Shown: positions 14,592-23,967, numbered from the stretch's first letter. The stretch is 43,405 nucleotides of DNA from an uncultured Elusimicrobiales bacterium (GCA_944324685.1 CALUXG010000033.1:1-43405), one strand, 5' to 3'. The notes: generated by a model from the sequence alone, not told the origin. Numbers and translations are program-made.

Positions 14592-15890
14592 ATGTCCAGT
14601 AAATTCAGAGTCAGCGACGTAGGCCGTTATGTAGGCCAAGAAATCACCTTAAAAGGCTGGCTCTATAATAAACGCTCCAGCGGCAAATTGCATTTTTTAC
14701 AGCTGCGCGACGGCAGCGGCATTATTCAATGCGTCATGTTTAAGGGTGATGTCTCGCCTCAGCTTTTTGAATTGGCCGACAAGCTGACTCAGGAATCTTC
14801 CATCATCGTTACGGGAACCATACGCGAGGACAAACGCTCCCCGCTGGGTTTTGAAATGGGCGTGAAAGATTTGCAGCTCGTGCAAATGGCAAAAGATTAC
14901 CCCATTTCCCCCAAAGAACACGGACCGGATTTTCTGATGCACAACCGCCACCTGTGGCTGCGTTCCCTCAAACAAAACGCCATTCTGAAAATCCGCGACG
15001 AAATTATTTTCTCCATCCGCCAATATCTGCACAGCAACGGTTTTGTTTTGGCGGACTCTCCCATTTTAACACCCTCCGCCTGCGAAGGAACCAGCACATT
15101 GTTTGAAACGGATTATTTCGGAGAAAAAGCATTCCTTACCCAAAGCGGCCAGCTGTATGGAGAAGCCTCCGCCATGGCTCTGGGACGCACGTACTGTTTT
15201 GGACCGACTTTCCGCGCCGAAAAAAGCAAAACGCGCCGCCATTTGACGGAATTTTGGATGGTGGAGCCGGAAGTGGCTTACAACGACTTGGACGATAATA
15301 TGGATTTGGCGGAAGATTTCATCAAATACATCATTGGACAAGTACTCAAAAACCGTGCGGCAGAACTGAAAGTATTGGAAAGAGACACCACAAAATTGCA
15401 GGCCACGGTGGACAAAAAATTCCCGCGCATAGCTTATACGGACGCCATTGAGATTCTGCACAAAAAAGGCAATGACACCCCATGGGGCGGAGACATAGGC
15501 GGGGATGAAGAAACGCTCTTGGGCGAAGATTATGATACGCCCATCATGATCCACCGCTACCCCACCGCCATAAAAGCCTTTTACATGAAACAAGACCCGC
15601 AAAATCCGGACGTCGTATTGGCTGTAGACGTAATAGGCCCCGAAGGGGCGGGAGAAATCATCGGCGGAAGTCAGAGAGAAGACGACTATGACACGCTGGT
15701 GCGCCGCATCAAAGAAAGCGGTCTTGATCCCGCCGGATATGACTGGTATTTGGACTTGCGCCGTTACGGCAGCGTGCCGCATTCGGGCTTTGGCATGGGC
15801 ATTGAACGCATGGTGCGTTGGGTATGCGGCTTACAGCATGTGCGTGAGACTATACCGTTCCCGCGCATGATGGACAAAATACGCCCCTAA
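14592..15890 (+). CDS. asnS: Asparaginyl-tRNA synthetase
   Basis: 432 residues. The N-terminal OB fold (about 1-110) is followed by a class II catalytic core: motif 2 is [19 protein letters not shown] and motif 3 is [15 protein letters not shown]. The ending IPFPR is typical of AsnRS. It charges tRNA-Asn directly, so an amidotransferase route is not required for asparagine. The ATG has GAGGA 6 nt upstream, and a TACTATATATT region lies before it. The gene is single and ends at a strong terminator. Confidence 0.93.
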   Translation: MSSKFRVSDVGRYVGQEITLKGWLYNKRSSGKLHFLQLRDGSGIIQCVMFKGDVSPQLFELADKLTQESSIIVTGTIREDKRSPLGFEMGVKDLQLVQMAKDYPISPKEHGPDFLMHNRHLWLRSLKQNAILKIRDEIIFSIRQYLHSNGFVLADSPILTPSACEGTSTLFETDYFGEKAFLTQSGQLYGEASAMALGRTYCFGPTFRAEKSKTRRHLTEFWMVEPEVAYNDLDDNMDLAEDFIKYIIGQVLKNRAAELKVLERDTTKLQATVDKKFPRIAYTDAIEILHKKGNDTPWGGDIGGDEETLLGEDYDTPIMIHRYPTAIKAFYMKQDPQNPDVVLAVDVIGPEGAGEIIGGSQREDDYDTLVRRIKESGLDPAGYDWYLDLRRYGSVPHSGFGMGIERMVRWVCGLQHVRETIPFPRMMDKIRP

Positions 15891-15913
15891 AGCATCGGTT
15901 TTCATCCGATCAA

Positions 15914-15939
15914 AAAACCCCCGTTTTTACGGGGGTTTT
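15914..15939. terminator. Bidirectional terminator after asnS and the TPR gene
   Basis: An 11-bp stem AAAACCCCCGT/ACGGGGGTTTT (15914-15924 with 15929-15939) with a T4 loop, lying between convergent genes. Confidence 0.9.
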
Positions 15940-15959
15940 GCATATCCGTTTCACAGAGC

Positions 15960-17024
15960 TTACGTAAAGCTTTCCAAATACGTATGCAGCCCCTCCGCAC
16001 GGGCCTGCGTTACCCCTTGTTCGTAAAAGCTTTCCGCTTCATCGGTTTGGCCCATGGCATACAGCACCTGCGCCAATGCCAGCTTGGTCAAAATCTGCCC
16101 GCGGATCTCGTCAGAATTGGCAAACAACTGCTCCGCCGCGCGCAAATCCGCCAATGCCTGAGGCAATTTGTTGCGCCGTTTCAAAATATCGGCCCTGCCC
16201 CATTTGACAAAGCCCAAGTCCACCTTGTCTCCTATCCCGCTGTAAAGAACGTCGGCTTTGTTATAGTGGCGCAAAGCTTCATCATATTTGCCTTGCTGGC
16301 GCAAGCCGTTGGCCATGCCGCAATTTGTATAAGCTTTGCCGAACAAATCTTCCGTTTTATTAAAAATTTTCTCCGCCAACTTATAATTTTTGACGCAATC
16401 GTCAATTTTGCCCGCTATGCGGCTGATGCCCGCCAACCCGCAATAGGCATAAGCCAAATTGATATCGTCTTCGGCTTTTTTGGCGTATTTGACGGCCAGC
16501 TTAAACTGGGCAATGCCTTCCGCCAACAAGCCTTTCAAGCGGTAAATGCCGCCCTTTGCCCAACAAATAAAACTCATGCCGGCCCAGTCTTTTTGCTGCG
16601 TATAGGCCGCCAACACCGCATCCAATAAATCCAAAGCCTCGTCCAGTCTTCCCCATGCGCGAAGCGCCATACCCATCTCTTGCATGGCCCGCACCATATA
16701 TTCGTCATATTCCATTTCTTTGGACATTTTCAGCGCATCTTCCGCCAATTCATACGCTGCCGAAGACACCCCCAGCGTGCGGTAGCAGGCGGCCATAGCC
16801 AGCAAAATATCCATGCGTTCTTCGGCATTGAGAGTAACTTTTAACGCTTTGGCATAAGTTTCAATGGCGGGACGGAAAGACCCCAGCAGACGGTGCGCTT
16901 CGCCAAGCAAAAACAAAGCGCCCGCATCTAAATTCTTTTTGTTTTTTAATACGGCCAACACTTGGGAAGGTTTTTCTTCCAGCAAGGTTTGCAATTTTTC
17001 GGTATTGATTTTTTGAATGGACAT
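15960..17024 (-). CDS. TPR-repeat protein
   Basis: 354 residues with no signal peptide or membrane helix. From about residue 35 onwards it consists of helical pairs of about 40 residues, with TPR-type signatures such as LGEAHRLLGSFRPAIETYAKAL, ALAQVLYAMGQTDEAESFYEQ and NGLRQQGKYDEALRHYNKAD. The longer repeats resemble Rap/LGN-type TPRs used for protein-protein contact. It is the last gene of a four-gene operon and starts 7 nt after the receiver gene stop, with AAGGA 4 nt before the ATG. Its partner could be the stand-alone receiver next to it; this is an inference from adjacency. Confidence 0.85.
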   Translation of the reverse strand: MSIQKINTEKLQTLLEEKPSQVLAVLKNKKNLDAGALFLLGEAHRLLGSFRPAIETYAKALKVTLNAEERMDILLAMAACYRTLGVSSAAYELAEDALKMSKEMEYDEYMVRAMQEMGMALRAWGRLDEALDLLDAVLAAYTQQKDWAGMSFICWAKGGIYRLKGLLAEGIAQFKLAVKYAKKAEDDINLAYAYCGLAGISRIAGKIDDCVKNYKLAEKIFNKTEDLFGKAYTNCGMANGLRQQGKYDEALRHYNKADVLYSGIGDKVDLGFVKWGRADILKRRNKLPQALADLRAAEQLFANSDEIRGQILTKLALAQVLYAMGQTDEAESFYEQGVTQARAEGLHTYLESFT

Positions 17025-17031
17025 AGTATCC

Positions 17032-17397
17032 TTATATTTTCAGGTATTTTTTGATTTCCGCCAACGTGGCGGCCAAATCATAAGGTTTGGCTATAAAATA
17101 ATCCGCCCCCGCTTCTTTGGCGCGGTCTCGGCTGAGTGGATCGGTCAGCGTAGACATCACCACCACCGGAATACGCCATGTCAGATCATGGGTTTTAAGC
17201 ATTTTACACACTTCAAAACCGCTGAGTTTGGGCAGCATTAAATCTAATAAAATCAAATCCGGCTTCTCCCGCCGCGCCGCCGAAACGCCCTGCACGCCGT
17301 CAGCCGCCCATACGGTTTGCACGCCTTCCAACTCCAGCGCGCCCGTCAAAGCGCCGGCCAAGGTTTTGGAATCTTCTATTAAAACGACTTTTTTCAT
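17032..17397 (-). CDS. Stand-alone response-regulator receiver domain
   Basis: 121 residues, only a CheY-like receiver with no output domain. Acidic pocket residues E8 and D9, phosphoacceptor D52 (LLDLMLPKLSG), the conserved S82/T83 and K104 are all present, so it should be phosphorylatable. No histidine kinase is in the window. It overlaps the upstream gamma-carbonic-anhydrase-like gene by ATGA and precedes the TPR gene by 7 nt, so it is probably made together with both. Its output must be by binding a partner. Confidence 0.9.
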   Translation of the reverse strand: MKKVVLIEDSKTLAGALTGALELEGVQTVWAADGVQGVSAARREKPDLILLDLMLPKLSGFEVCKMLKTHDLTWRIPVVVMSTLTDPLSRDRAKEAGADYFIAKPYDLAATLAEIKKYLKI

Positions 17398-17912
17398 GCC
17401 AATTCTTCCGCCGCGTCTTTAAATTTGCGGGACAAACGTACATATTCGTGGGCATTGCGCAAAATACCGTTCATTTCGTCTTCGCTCAGTTCACGCACTA
17501 CTTTGGCCGGCACGCCCATGACCAAAGATCCTGCGGGAATATTTTTGCCCGCCGTTACCACGGCCCCCGCTCCGATAAGGCAATTGGGACCTATTTCACT
17601 TTCCAATACCACGGCGTTCATGCCGATAAGACAATTGTCCCCTATTTTGCTGCCGTGTACCACGGCCCCGTGCCCCACGCTTACCCCTTTGCCAATGACG
17701 GCAGGACAATCATAATTTACATGTATGCATGCATTATCCTGAATATTGCTGTTTTCGCCCACCACGATTTCCGCAATGTCGGCCCTCAGCACGGCGCAAG
17801 GCCATACGGAGGAGTTCTCCCCCAGCGTTACCGCGCCGCTGACTGAAGACATTTTGTGTACAAAAGCGCTGGGCGCGATCTTAGGAGACAATTCTTCAAT
17901 TCTTTCCTTCAT
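17394..17912 (-). CDS. Gamma-carbonic-anhydrase-like hexapeptide-repeat protein
   Basis: 172 residues. Left-handed beta-helix hexapeptide repeats run from about residue 15 to 135 (VSGAVTLGENSSVWPCAVLRADIA and following), ending with a GVPAKVVREL cap and a C-terminal helix. The metal-binding His pattern of the gamma class is visible: one His in CIHV and two in GHGAVVHG. Related proteins (YrdA, PaaY, CaiE type) are zinc or iron enzymes, some with carbonic anhydrase activity and some of unknown function. Its start overlaps the 3' end of the membrane protein gene by 17 nt, and its stop overlaps the receiver start by 4 nt. Confidence 0.85.
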   Translation of the reverse strand: MKERIEELSPKIAPSAFVHKMSSVSGAVTLGENSSVWPCAVLRADIAEIVVGENSNIQDNACIHVNYDCPAVIGKGVSVGHGAVVHGSKIGDNCLIGMNAVVLESEIGPNCLIGAGAVVTAGKNIPAGSLVMGVPAKVVRELSEDEMNGILRNAHEYVRLSRKFKDAAEELA

Positions 17913-18957
17913 AAAAAGGCACCTCTTTCATTTTTTTGGCTTTGGACGGTGTCTGGGACAGCTGCAAACCCCAGTAAATAAAAATACTCAAAATCCCGGG
18001 CAAAATATAATACACCACGCGGTAAATCAACGCGGCGGTCAAAGCCGCGTCCCAGTCAATGCCCATCTGGGAAAATACGGCTGTCATGGCCAATTCCATG
18101 GCGCCCAATCCCCCGGGCAGTACCGGAATTAACGTAGTAACCATCCCCACGGCAAACCCCGCCACCAAACTACCGGCCGATATATGCACCCCAACGGCGC
18201 GGAATGCAAAATACAATACCAAAATCGTAAACAGCCAATCCGCACAAATATACACGATGGCCCGCGTCAGATTTTTTTTCTTTTTATGAATCAGATTTAT
18301 TCCTTCATCCAATTGATCCACAAAATCATCGTAGCGGCCTTTGGGAATCAATGCCCGAAACACGTGAAAAAGCACCTTATTGAGCAGGCGGAACAGTTTC
18401 CGCACCCATTTGGAACGCCATTCATTGTTAAACAAAAACGCCGTAATGCACACGCACACCGCACACATAACAAGAATCAGCAAGAAATTTTTAAGAATTT
18501 GCATGGTGGTGGCTGAAGAATTAAAGAACATCAGCACCGACCCCTGCAAAATAATAACGGCCAACACGAAATATAAAAGCACGCTGATGACAATGCTGGC
18601 TGTAACGCACATGCCAAAAGGCACGCGGCGGCGGTTTAGCAAATGCGCGCGCAAAGCAAACCCGCTGACCCCCAATGAAGACACCACATAATTCACCGTT
18701 GTAGACACCAAGGCAATGCCTATGGCCGCGCCCTTATTAATGCGGCGGCCCATAATACGAAGCACCTCATAAAGGCTCATGCCCATGGCTACGTAAATCA
18801 ATGCGGAAGAAAGCAGCGAAAGCAACAAATATTTCGTCTGTACCTGTTCCCAAATTTTGACAATACTGTCTTTGCCTTGGTACACAAGCAAAACGATAAT
18901 GCCCAAGGAAAGGGCCACGCCCAGCAAATAAATTAAAAACTTCACGCTTTTTTTCAT
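17896..18957 (-). CDS. Integral membrane flippase-like protein (LPG synthase TM / UPF0104 family)
   Basis: 353 residues from the ATG at 18957; an ATG at 18969 would add four. About eight hydrophobic segments are visible. The conserved family features are SLGVSGFALRAHLL near residue 95 and FAVGMVTTLIPVLPGGLGAMELAM near 270. This fold is shared with the transmembrane part of MprF and with the archaeal AglD family, which handle lipid or lipid-linked sugars. The substrate cannot be told here. It is the first gene of the four-gene operon and is transcribed divergently from uvrA, from a palindromic -10 region at 18996-19018. Confidence 0.8.
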   Translation of the reverse strand: MKKSVKFLIYLLGVALSLGIIVLLVYQGKDSIVKIWEQVQTKYLLLSLLSSALIYVAMGMSLYEVLRIMGRRINKGAAIGIALVSTTVNYVVSSLGVSGFALRAHLLNRRRVPFGMCVTASIVISVLLYFVLAVIILQGSVLMFFNSSATTMQILKNFLLILVMCAVCVCITAFLFNNEWRSKWVRKLFRLLNKVLFHVFRALIPKGRYDDFVDQLDEGINLIHKKKKNLTRAIVYICADWLFTILVLYFAFRAVGVHISAGSLVAGFAVGMVTTLIPVLPGGLGAMELAMTAVFSQMGIDWDAALTAALIYRVVYYILPGILSIFIYWGLQLSQTPSKAKKMKEVPFYEGKN

Positions 18958-18995
18958 AAGATACACCATTACGGCGGCATCAGCCGCGCGCGCTT

Positions 18996-19018
18996 TATAA
19001 ATTATATAATTTATAGCA
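18996..19018. promoter_or_regulatory. Palindromic divergent promoter, flippase-like gene / uvrA
   Basis: TATAAATTATATAATTTATA (18996-19015) is a perfect 20-bp palindrome. It provides TATAAT on the plus strand (19005-19010) towards uvrA, and TGCTATAAA on the minus strand (19010-19018) towards the membrane protein gene. Both leaders would be several tens of nt. Confidence 0.6.
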
Positions 19019-19071
19019 CAGAAATTTACTAAAAAGCCGCATGCGGCGGCCGGCAATACGGATGAGAGATT

Positions 19072-22017
19072 ATGAAAAGCATTAAAGTCATCGGCGCAAA
19101 AGGACACAACTTAAAAAATATTACGGTGGAAATACCCAAAGACAAGATGGTGGTGGTTACCGGACTGTCGGGCAGCGGTAAAAGCTCTTTGGCTTTTGAC
19201 ACCATTTATGCCGAGGGACAGCGCCGCTATGTGGAAAGCATGTCCGCCTATGCGCGGCAATTTTTGGAACTGATGGAAAAACCGGACGTGGAGCATATTT
19301 CCGGACTCTCGCCCGCCATATCCATTGAACAAAGAAACCCCTCCAAAAACCCCCGCTCTACCGTGGCGACGGTAACGGAGATTTACGATTATCTGCGTCT
19401 GTTGTTTGCCCGCGTGGGCAAACGGCACTGTCCCCAATGCGGCCGCCCCGTGGAAAGCTGGAGCGTGCAAGGCATGACGGCGGATATGCTGAAAAAATTC
19501 CAAGACAAAAACGTCTATATTTTTTCCCCCGTCGTCCGCGGCCGCGCCGGCACATATGAAGAATTATTTACGCGCTTGAAAAAAGAAGGATTCGTGAAAG
19601 CCCGAGTGGACGGCACTCTGTGCGGACTGGATACGCCTCCTTCGCTGGAACGTTACAAAAAACATACCATAGAACTGCTGGTAGATGAAATGTACGTGGA
19701 CGAGTTTGAAAGAGAACGCATGGTGGAATCTTTGGAATTGGCGCTGAAATATTCCAAAGGACTGGTAACCGTACAGGAAACGGAAGGAGAAAAACCTTTG
19801 GAATTTACCTACAGTGAAAGCAACGCCTGCGCGCATTGCGGCATAGGGTTTTCGGAATTGGAACCGCGGTTGTTCTCATTTAATTCCCCATATGGAGCCT
19901 GCCCCGAATGCAACGGACTGGGTATTAAAATTCAAATCGCCGAAGACTTGGTCGTACCTGATCCGACGCTGTCTATTAATGAGGGCGCCATAGCGGCGTG
20001 GGACAACCCCGTCACCACGCGCACACACCGCTGGAAAACGTCTTGGAGCGGCTACTATTATGACATACTAAAACAGGTATGCCGCCGCGCCAAAATTAAT
20101 ATGAACACGCCGTGGAATAAATTGTCCAAAGCCCAGCGGGATTTATTGCTGTACGGATCGGGAGACGCCCACTACACCTCCGTTATCTCCGGCACCGATC
20201 AGCATTTTGAGGGAGTTATTACAAATCTGAAACGCCGCCATGACGAAAGCGAAAGCGAATTTGTCAAAGAAGAAGTATACAACCGTTTTATGCGCGAAAT
20301 TACCTGCCCCGTCTGTCAGGGCCGACGCCTCAAGCCTGAAGCATTATCCGTATATGTGGGCGGCAAAAATATTGCCCAAATAGGCGCTATGCAGGTATCA
20401 GCGGCCATGGATTTTTTTGCCCGCTTGCAATTAGATGAAAAAGAAAAAATTATCGCCAAAGACGTGCTGAAAGAAATCAAAGCGCGGCTGGAATTTCTAA
20501 ACAGCGTGGGACTTTCTTATTTAACGCTGGAACGCAAAAGCCAAACGCTTTCCGGCGGCGAATCTCAGCGCATACATTTAGCCACGCAAATAGGCTCCGG
20601 TTTGACCGGCGTTTTGTACGTATTGGACGAACCGACCATCGGCCTGCATCCGCGGGACAATGACCGGCTCATAGCTACCTTAAAAGAATTGCGCGATCTG
20701 GACAATACGCTGATTATTGTGGAACACGACAAAGACACCATTCTGGCTTCCGACTGGGTGGTGGAGCTGGGACCGGCCGCAGGCGAACACGGCGGACAAA
20801 TCGTGGCGCAAGGTCCGACAAAAGACTTCTTAAAAGATCCTAATTCCCTTACGGCCTCATACTTAAACGGACGCCGCTGTATTTTGCCCCCGCATCTTTT
20901 GCGCAAAGGAAACGGCAAATATATAGAAATTTTAGGCGCCAAGCAATTCAACTTAAAAAATATTGACGTCAAAATCCCGCTGGGCAAAATGGTATGCGTT
21001 ACGGGCGTTTCCGGTTCGGGCAAAAGTACGCTGGTGCATCAGATTCTGTACAAAGCGCTGGCGCAAAAATTTTACCGCGCCAAAGACGTAGCCGGAGAAC
21101 ACAAAGCCATAAAAGGACTGGAAAACATTGACAAAGTCATTATAGTCGACCAAGCTCCCATAGGCAAAACGCCACGTTCCAATCCGGCCACGTATATCGG
21201 TTTATTTACTCACATTCGCGAGCTGTTCGCCGCCATGCCGGAAGCCAAGCGGCGCGGCTACAAGGCCGGACGCTTTTCGTTTAACGTCAAAGGTGGCCGC
21301 TGTGAAAAATGCCAAGGGGACGGCATTTTGAAAATTCAAATGCAGTTTCTGCCCGACATTTACGTAAAATGCGAAGAATGCAGCGGCAAACGCTTTAACG
21401 AAGACACACTGCAGGTAACTTTCAAAGGAAAAAATATCGCGGATGTTTTGAATATGAGCGTGGCACAGGCGCTGGAATTTTTTGACTCTATCCCTAAAAT
21501 CAAACGTTATCTGCAAACCTTAAACGACGTGGGATTGGGGTATATCAAGCTGGGGCAGGCGGCCACCACACTTTCCGGCGGAGAGGCGCAGCGCGTCAAA
21601 TTGGCCGATGAACTTTCGCGCAAAGGGACGGGACGCACGCTTTATATTTTGGACGAACCCACCACCGGCTTGCATTTTGCCGATATTGACAAATTGTTGC
21701 ATGTACTTCACGGGCTGGCAGACCGCGGAAATACGGTACTGATTATTGAACACAATTTAGACGTCATCAAAACGGCGGACTGGATCATAGACCTTGGTCC
21801 CGAAGGCGGCGACAAAGGCGGGCAAATTGTATGCGCCGGTACGCCAAGCGAAGTGGCGGCTTGTCCGTCTTCCCACACCGGCCAATATCTAAAAACGGAA
21901 TTGGCGGAAACGGAGGCTTTTTGCAAAGCCCACGGCTTGCCCATGGAAAGCGCCGACACAAGCCGGAGCGAAAAAAAGAAAAGACAGGCGGCACGCAAGC
22001 CAATAAAAACGACATAA
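19072..22017 (+). CDS. uvrA: Excinuclease ABC subunit A
   Basis: 981 residues, full length. UvrA recognises DNA damage and loads UvrB in nucleotide excision repair. Two ABC ATPase units are present: Walker A GLSGSGKSS at 31-39 and GVSGSGKST near 645; signatures LSGGESQR near 492 and LSGGEAQR near 834; Walker B VLDEPTIGLH near 517 and ILDEPTTGLH near 859. Zinc-binding CxxC pairs occur at CPQC, CAHC/CPEC, CPVC and CEKC/CEEC. The ATG has GGATGAGAG just upstream. The C-terminal tail is Lys/Arg-rich. It is a single gene. Confidence 0.97.
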   Translation: MKSIKVIGAKGHNLKNITVEIPKDKMVVVTGLSGSGKSSLAFDTIYAEGQRRYVESMSAYARQFLELMEKPDVEHISGLSPAISIEQRNPSKNPRSTVATVTEIYDYLRLLFARVGKRHCPQCGRPVESWSVQGMTADMLKKFQDKNVYIFSPVVRGRAGTYEELFTRLKKEGFVKARVDGTLCGLDTPPSLERYKKHTIELLVDEMYVDEFERERMVESLELALKYSKGLVTVQETEGEKPLEFTYSESNACAHCGIGFSELEPRLFSFNSPYGACPECNGLGIKIQIAEDLVVPDPTLSINEGAIAAWDNPVTTRTHRWKTSWSGYYYDILKQVCRRAKINMNTPWNKLSKAQRDLLLYGSGDAHYTSVISGTDQHFEGVITNLKRRHDESESEFVKEEVYNRFMREITCPVCQGRRLKPEALSVYVGGKNIAQIGAMQVSAAMDFFARLQLDEKEKIIAKDVLKEIKARLEFLNSVGLSYLTLERKSQTLSGGESQRIHLATQIGSGLTGVLYVLDEPTIGLHPRDNDRLIATLKELRDLDNTLIIVEHDKDTILASDWVVELGPAAGEHGGQIVAQGPTKDFLKDPNSLTASYLNGRRCILPPHLLRKGNGKYIEILGAKQFNLKNIDVKIPLGKMVCVTGVSGSGKSTLVHQILYKALAQKFYRAKDVAGEHKAIKGLENIDKVIIVDQAPIGKTPRSNPATYIGLFTHIRELFAAMPEAKRRGYKAGRFSFNVKGGRCEKCQGDGILKIQMQFLPDIYVKCEECSGKRFNEDTLQVTFKGKNIADVLNMSVAQALEFFDSIPKIKRYLQTLNDVGLGYIKLGQAATTLSGGEAQRVKLADELSRKGTGRTLYILDEPTTGLHFADIDKLLHVLHGLADRGNTVLIIEHNLDVIKTADWIIDLGPEGGDKGGQIVCAGTPSEVAACPSSHTGQYLKTELAETEAFCKAHGLPMESADTSRSEKKKRQAARKPIKTT

Positions 22018-22282
22018 GCCCCTATCAATGCCGGACGAAAAAACCTAATAATCACAAAAGGCACAATAACAATACCATGATTCCCGCCCGCGCCCCACAG
22101 CAAAGACAAGGCCGTTTGCTTTGACAACGACACGCGTTTTTCCTTCGGCATGAAACATCTTTCTTGCCGTCCGCTCAAAAATTTCCGCCGCCGGCGCAGC
22201 CATTAGCCGTTGCCGCGCGGTAGTGTTGCCATGCACAGCCACTCTGTCTGCCGCTGTTTTCCCTTAAAGCCGCACAAAGTTT
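22018..22282. other. Intergenic stretch between uvrA and ybaK
   Basis: About 265 bp. Minus-strand frames overlap the uvrA 3' end (21708-22178, 22045-22242) but have no ribosome site and follow uvrA codon structure in part. No terminator with a U tract was found after uvrA. Confidence 0.4.
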
Positions 22283-22288
22283 TATAAT
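22283..22288 (+). promoter_or_regulatory. -10 of the ybaK-like gene
   Basis: A perfect TATAAT ends 7 nt before the ATG at 22296, with no Shine-Dalgarno. A leaderless transcript is predicted. Confidence 0.55.
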
Positions 22289-22295
22289 ATAACAG

Positions 22296-22778
22296 ATGAA
22301 AGAAAAAATACACAAGACAAACGCCGCGCGCATTTTGGACGAACTCGGGCTGGCGTATGAACTGGTGGCTTATGAAACCAACGACGAAGACCTTTCCGCC
22401 GTCCATGCGGCCGCTTCCGTCGGTGAAAATATAGACCAAGTATACAAGACACTGGTACTTAAAGGGGATAAAACCGGTTATTTTGTCTGTGTCATAGGCG
22501 GAGCCAAAGAGCTGAATCTTAAAGCCGCCGCCCGCGCCAGCGGCAATAAAAGCTGTGAAATGCTGCACGTCAAAGATTTAGTGGCCGTTACCGGCTATAT
22601 GCGCGGCGGCTGCAGTCCTTTGGGAATGAAAAAACATTTTCCCGTTTTTGTGGATCAAGCCTGCCTGCAATGGGATTTCATCTATGTCAGCGCAGGCAAA
22701 CGCGGGCTTCAGCTGAAACTGCACCCGCAGGATTTGCTGAAAGCCGCCGCGGCCCACACCGCCGCGCTTACGGCATAA
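22296..22778 (+). CDS. ybaK: YbaK/EbsC-type Cys-tRNA(Pro) deacylase
   Basis: 160 residues. The family hydrolyses cysteine mistakenly attached to tRNA-Pro. Family marks are TNAARILDELGL at the start, the conserved Lys in YKTLVLKG, the hydrophobic core VIGGAKELNLK, and GYMRGGCSPLGMKK near the end of the active-site region. The length matches the stand-alone form rather than the ProRS-inserted INS domain. It is a single gene preceding the RDD-pilin gene by about 100 bp. Confidence 0.88.
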   Translation: MKEKIHKTNAARILDELGLAYELVAYETNDEDLSAVHAAASVGENIDQVYKTLVLKGDKTGYFVCVIGGAKELNLKAAARASGNKSCEMLHVKDLVAVTGYMRGGCSPLGMKKHFPVFVDQACLQWDFIYVSAGKRGLQLKLHPQDLLKAAAAHTAALTA

Positions 22779-22883
22779 AATTTGCGCCAAAGCGGATTAT
22801 GTTTGTTTTATTTCCCCGCTTCTGGCTTGCGCCGCGGCAGCCGTGTATTATACTATATAGTATTCCCGACGGAGGTAACAAAT

Positions 22884-23720
22884 ATGTATGCAAGCGTATG
22901 GAAACGTTTTTGGGCGTTTATGATTGATTTGGCGGTATTTATTCTGCTGTTTGTTGTTCTGGCCCAATTGCTTGACGACTTTACCGTTTCCGTTATCCTG
23001 CTGGTCATCATTTGGCTCTATTATGCTTTTATGGAAAGCTCCCCTTGGCAAGCCAGCTTGGGCAAACGGCTGATGGGCTTAAAAGTGGTGGACAAACGAG
23101 GGCGGCGGCTGACTTTTGCCAAAGCCAGCAAAAGACTGCTTTCTCGTTTGGTAACAAACTTAACGTTTTATATCGGTTTCTTTACGGCGGCTTTTGACAA
23201 GCATAAAGAAACCCTGCATGATAAAATGAGCCATAGCGTCGTGATTGCCAAAAACGCGGAATTTAATCCAAACGACTATGAAGAAGAACCCGCCCAACAT
23301 GATTTGACGCTGCTGACCGTCGCTTCCGTACTGGCGGCGCTGGTTTTTGTATTGCTTCTGCTGCGCTGGGTGGTGCTGCCCCAGTATCAAAAATTCGGCG
23401 ACCGCCTAAACGCCGCCCACATCACGGAAAATTTGAATTTGGCCGCACAGAACCGTCCCGCCCGTTTGGAAGCGGCGCGGGGAGGTCAAGAAGTATGGCT
23501 GAAAAGTTACAGCGGCTGCGTCAATAACGCCAAAGATCCGCAAACCTTGGATTGCAACGGCTACCGCATGACATTGAGACAAGACGGCATTTTTGCCGTC
23601 AGCCGGCTGGCAAATTGGCAGGAGTATACGTTGTTTAAGTCCTATGCAACAGGGAAAATTACCTGTGAGGCGAACGGGAAAGCCGCGCAAAAATTTTGCC
23701 GCAGTTTGGACCTGCCTTAA
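22884..23720 (+). CDS. RDD membrane protein fused to a pilin-like C-terminal domain
   Basis: 278 residues. Residues 1-125 form an RDD domain: helix 1 with R8 and D15, a second helix around 33-50, SPWQASLGKRLMGLKVVD, and a closing DKMSHSVVI. After an acidic linker, a helix at about 141-164 runs straight into VVLPQYQKF. The rest resembles the ectodomain of the pilins in this window: Cys at 212, 224, 261 and 272, with the last pair written C-x10-CRSL exactly as in the pilin at 185-670, whose equivalent helix ends in ALPQYERAV. There is no prepilin peptidase site, so the pilin-like part should stay fixed to the membrane by a normal helix. GGAGG lies 8 nt before the ATG. The domain reading is an inference from motifs, not a profile search. 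Confidence 0.75.
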   Translation: MYASVWKRFWAFMIDLAVFILLFVVLAQLLDDFTVSVILLVIIWLYYAFMESSPWQASLGKRLMGLKVVDKRGRRLTFAKASKRLLSRLVTNLTFYIGFFTAAFDKHKETLHDKMSHSVVIAKNAEFNPNDYEEEPAQHDLTLLTVASVLAALVFVLLLLRWVVLPQYQKFGDRLNAAHITENLNLAAQNRPARLEAARGGQEVWLKSYSGCVNNAKDPQTLDCNGYRMTLRQDGIFAVSRLANWQEYTLFKSYATGKITCEANGKAAQKFCRSLDLP

Positions 23721-23967
23721 CTTCTTGCTGCGGGCAACGGCTGGAAACCCTTGCCAAGTTGCCCCGTTTTTTCAAACGGCGCTTATCGCTGTCTTTGGAA
23801 AGGTCTCTTGTCCGCATATCACATGGGCGAGGTCTTGTACGCCGCGGCATACGGAGATTTTATTCGGACCGGTTATATTCAGCCTAACAATCACCCCCGC
23901 GCTTATAGCGCGGGGGTGATGAGTCTAGGGATAAAGCTCTCCATACAGGCCGTCGCAGCGAGATTCT
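23721..23967. other. Intergenic region between the RDD-pilin gene and the Cys-rich gene
   Basis: 247 bp without a supported gene. It holds the hairpin at 23891-23919. Short plus-strand frames are shadows or chance. Confidence 0.5.
23891..23919. terminator. Long GC hairpin between convergent genes
   Basis: A perfect 13-bp stem TCACCCCCGCGCT/AGCGCGGGGGTGA (23891-23903 with 23907-23919) with a 3-nt loop. The flanks are not T-rich on the plus strand (TGAGTC) and only TTGTTAGG on the minus strand, so intrinsic termination is plausible but not textbook. Confidence 0.55.

Noticed and set aside
15066-15782. Minus-strand open frame (238 codons) opposite asnS
   Set aside because: It is an antisense shadow of AsnRS, whose motifs are clear; no ribosome site supports it.
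21708-22178. Minus-strand frame at the uvrA 3' end with a hydrophobic middle
   Set aside because: Most of it overlaps uvrA and the hydrophobic part is too short and unsupported to call a membrane protein.
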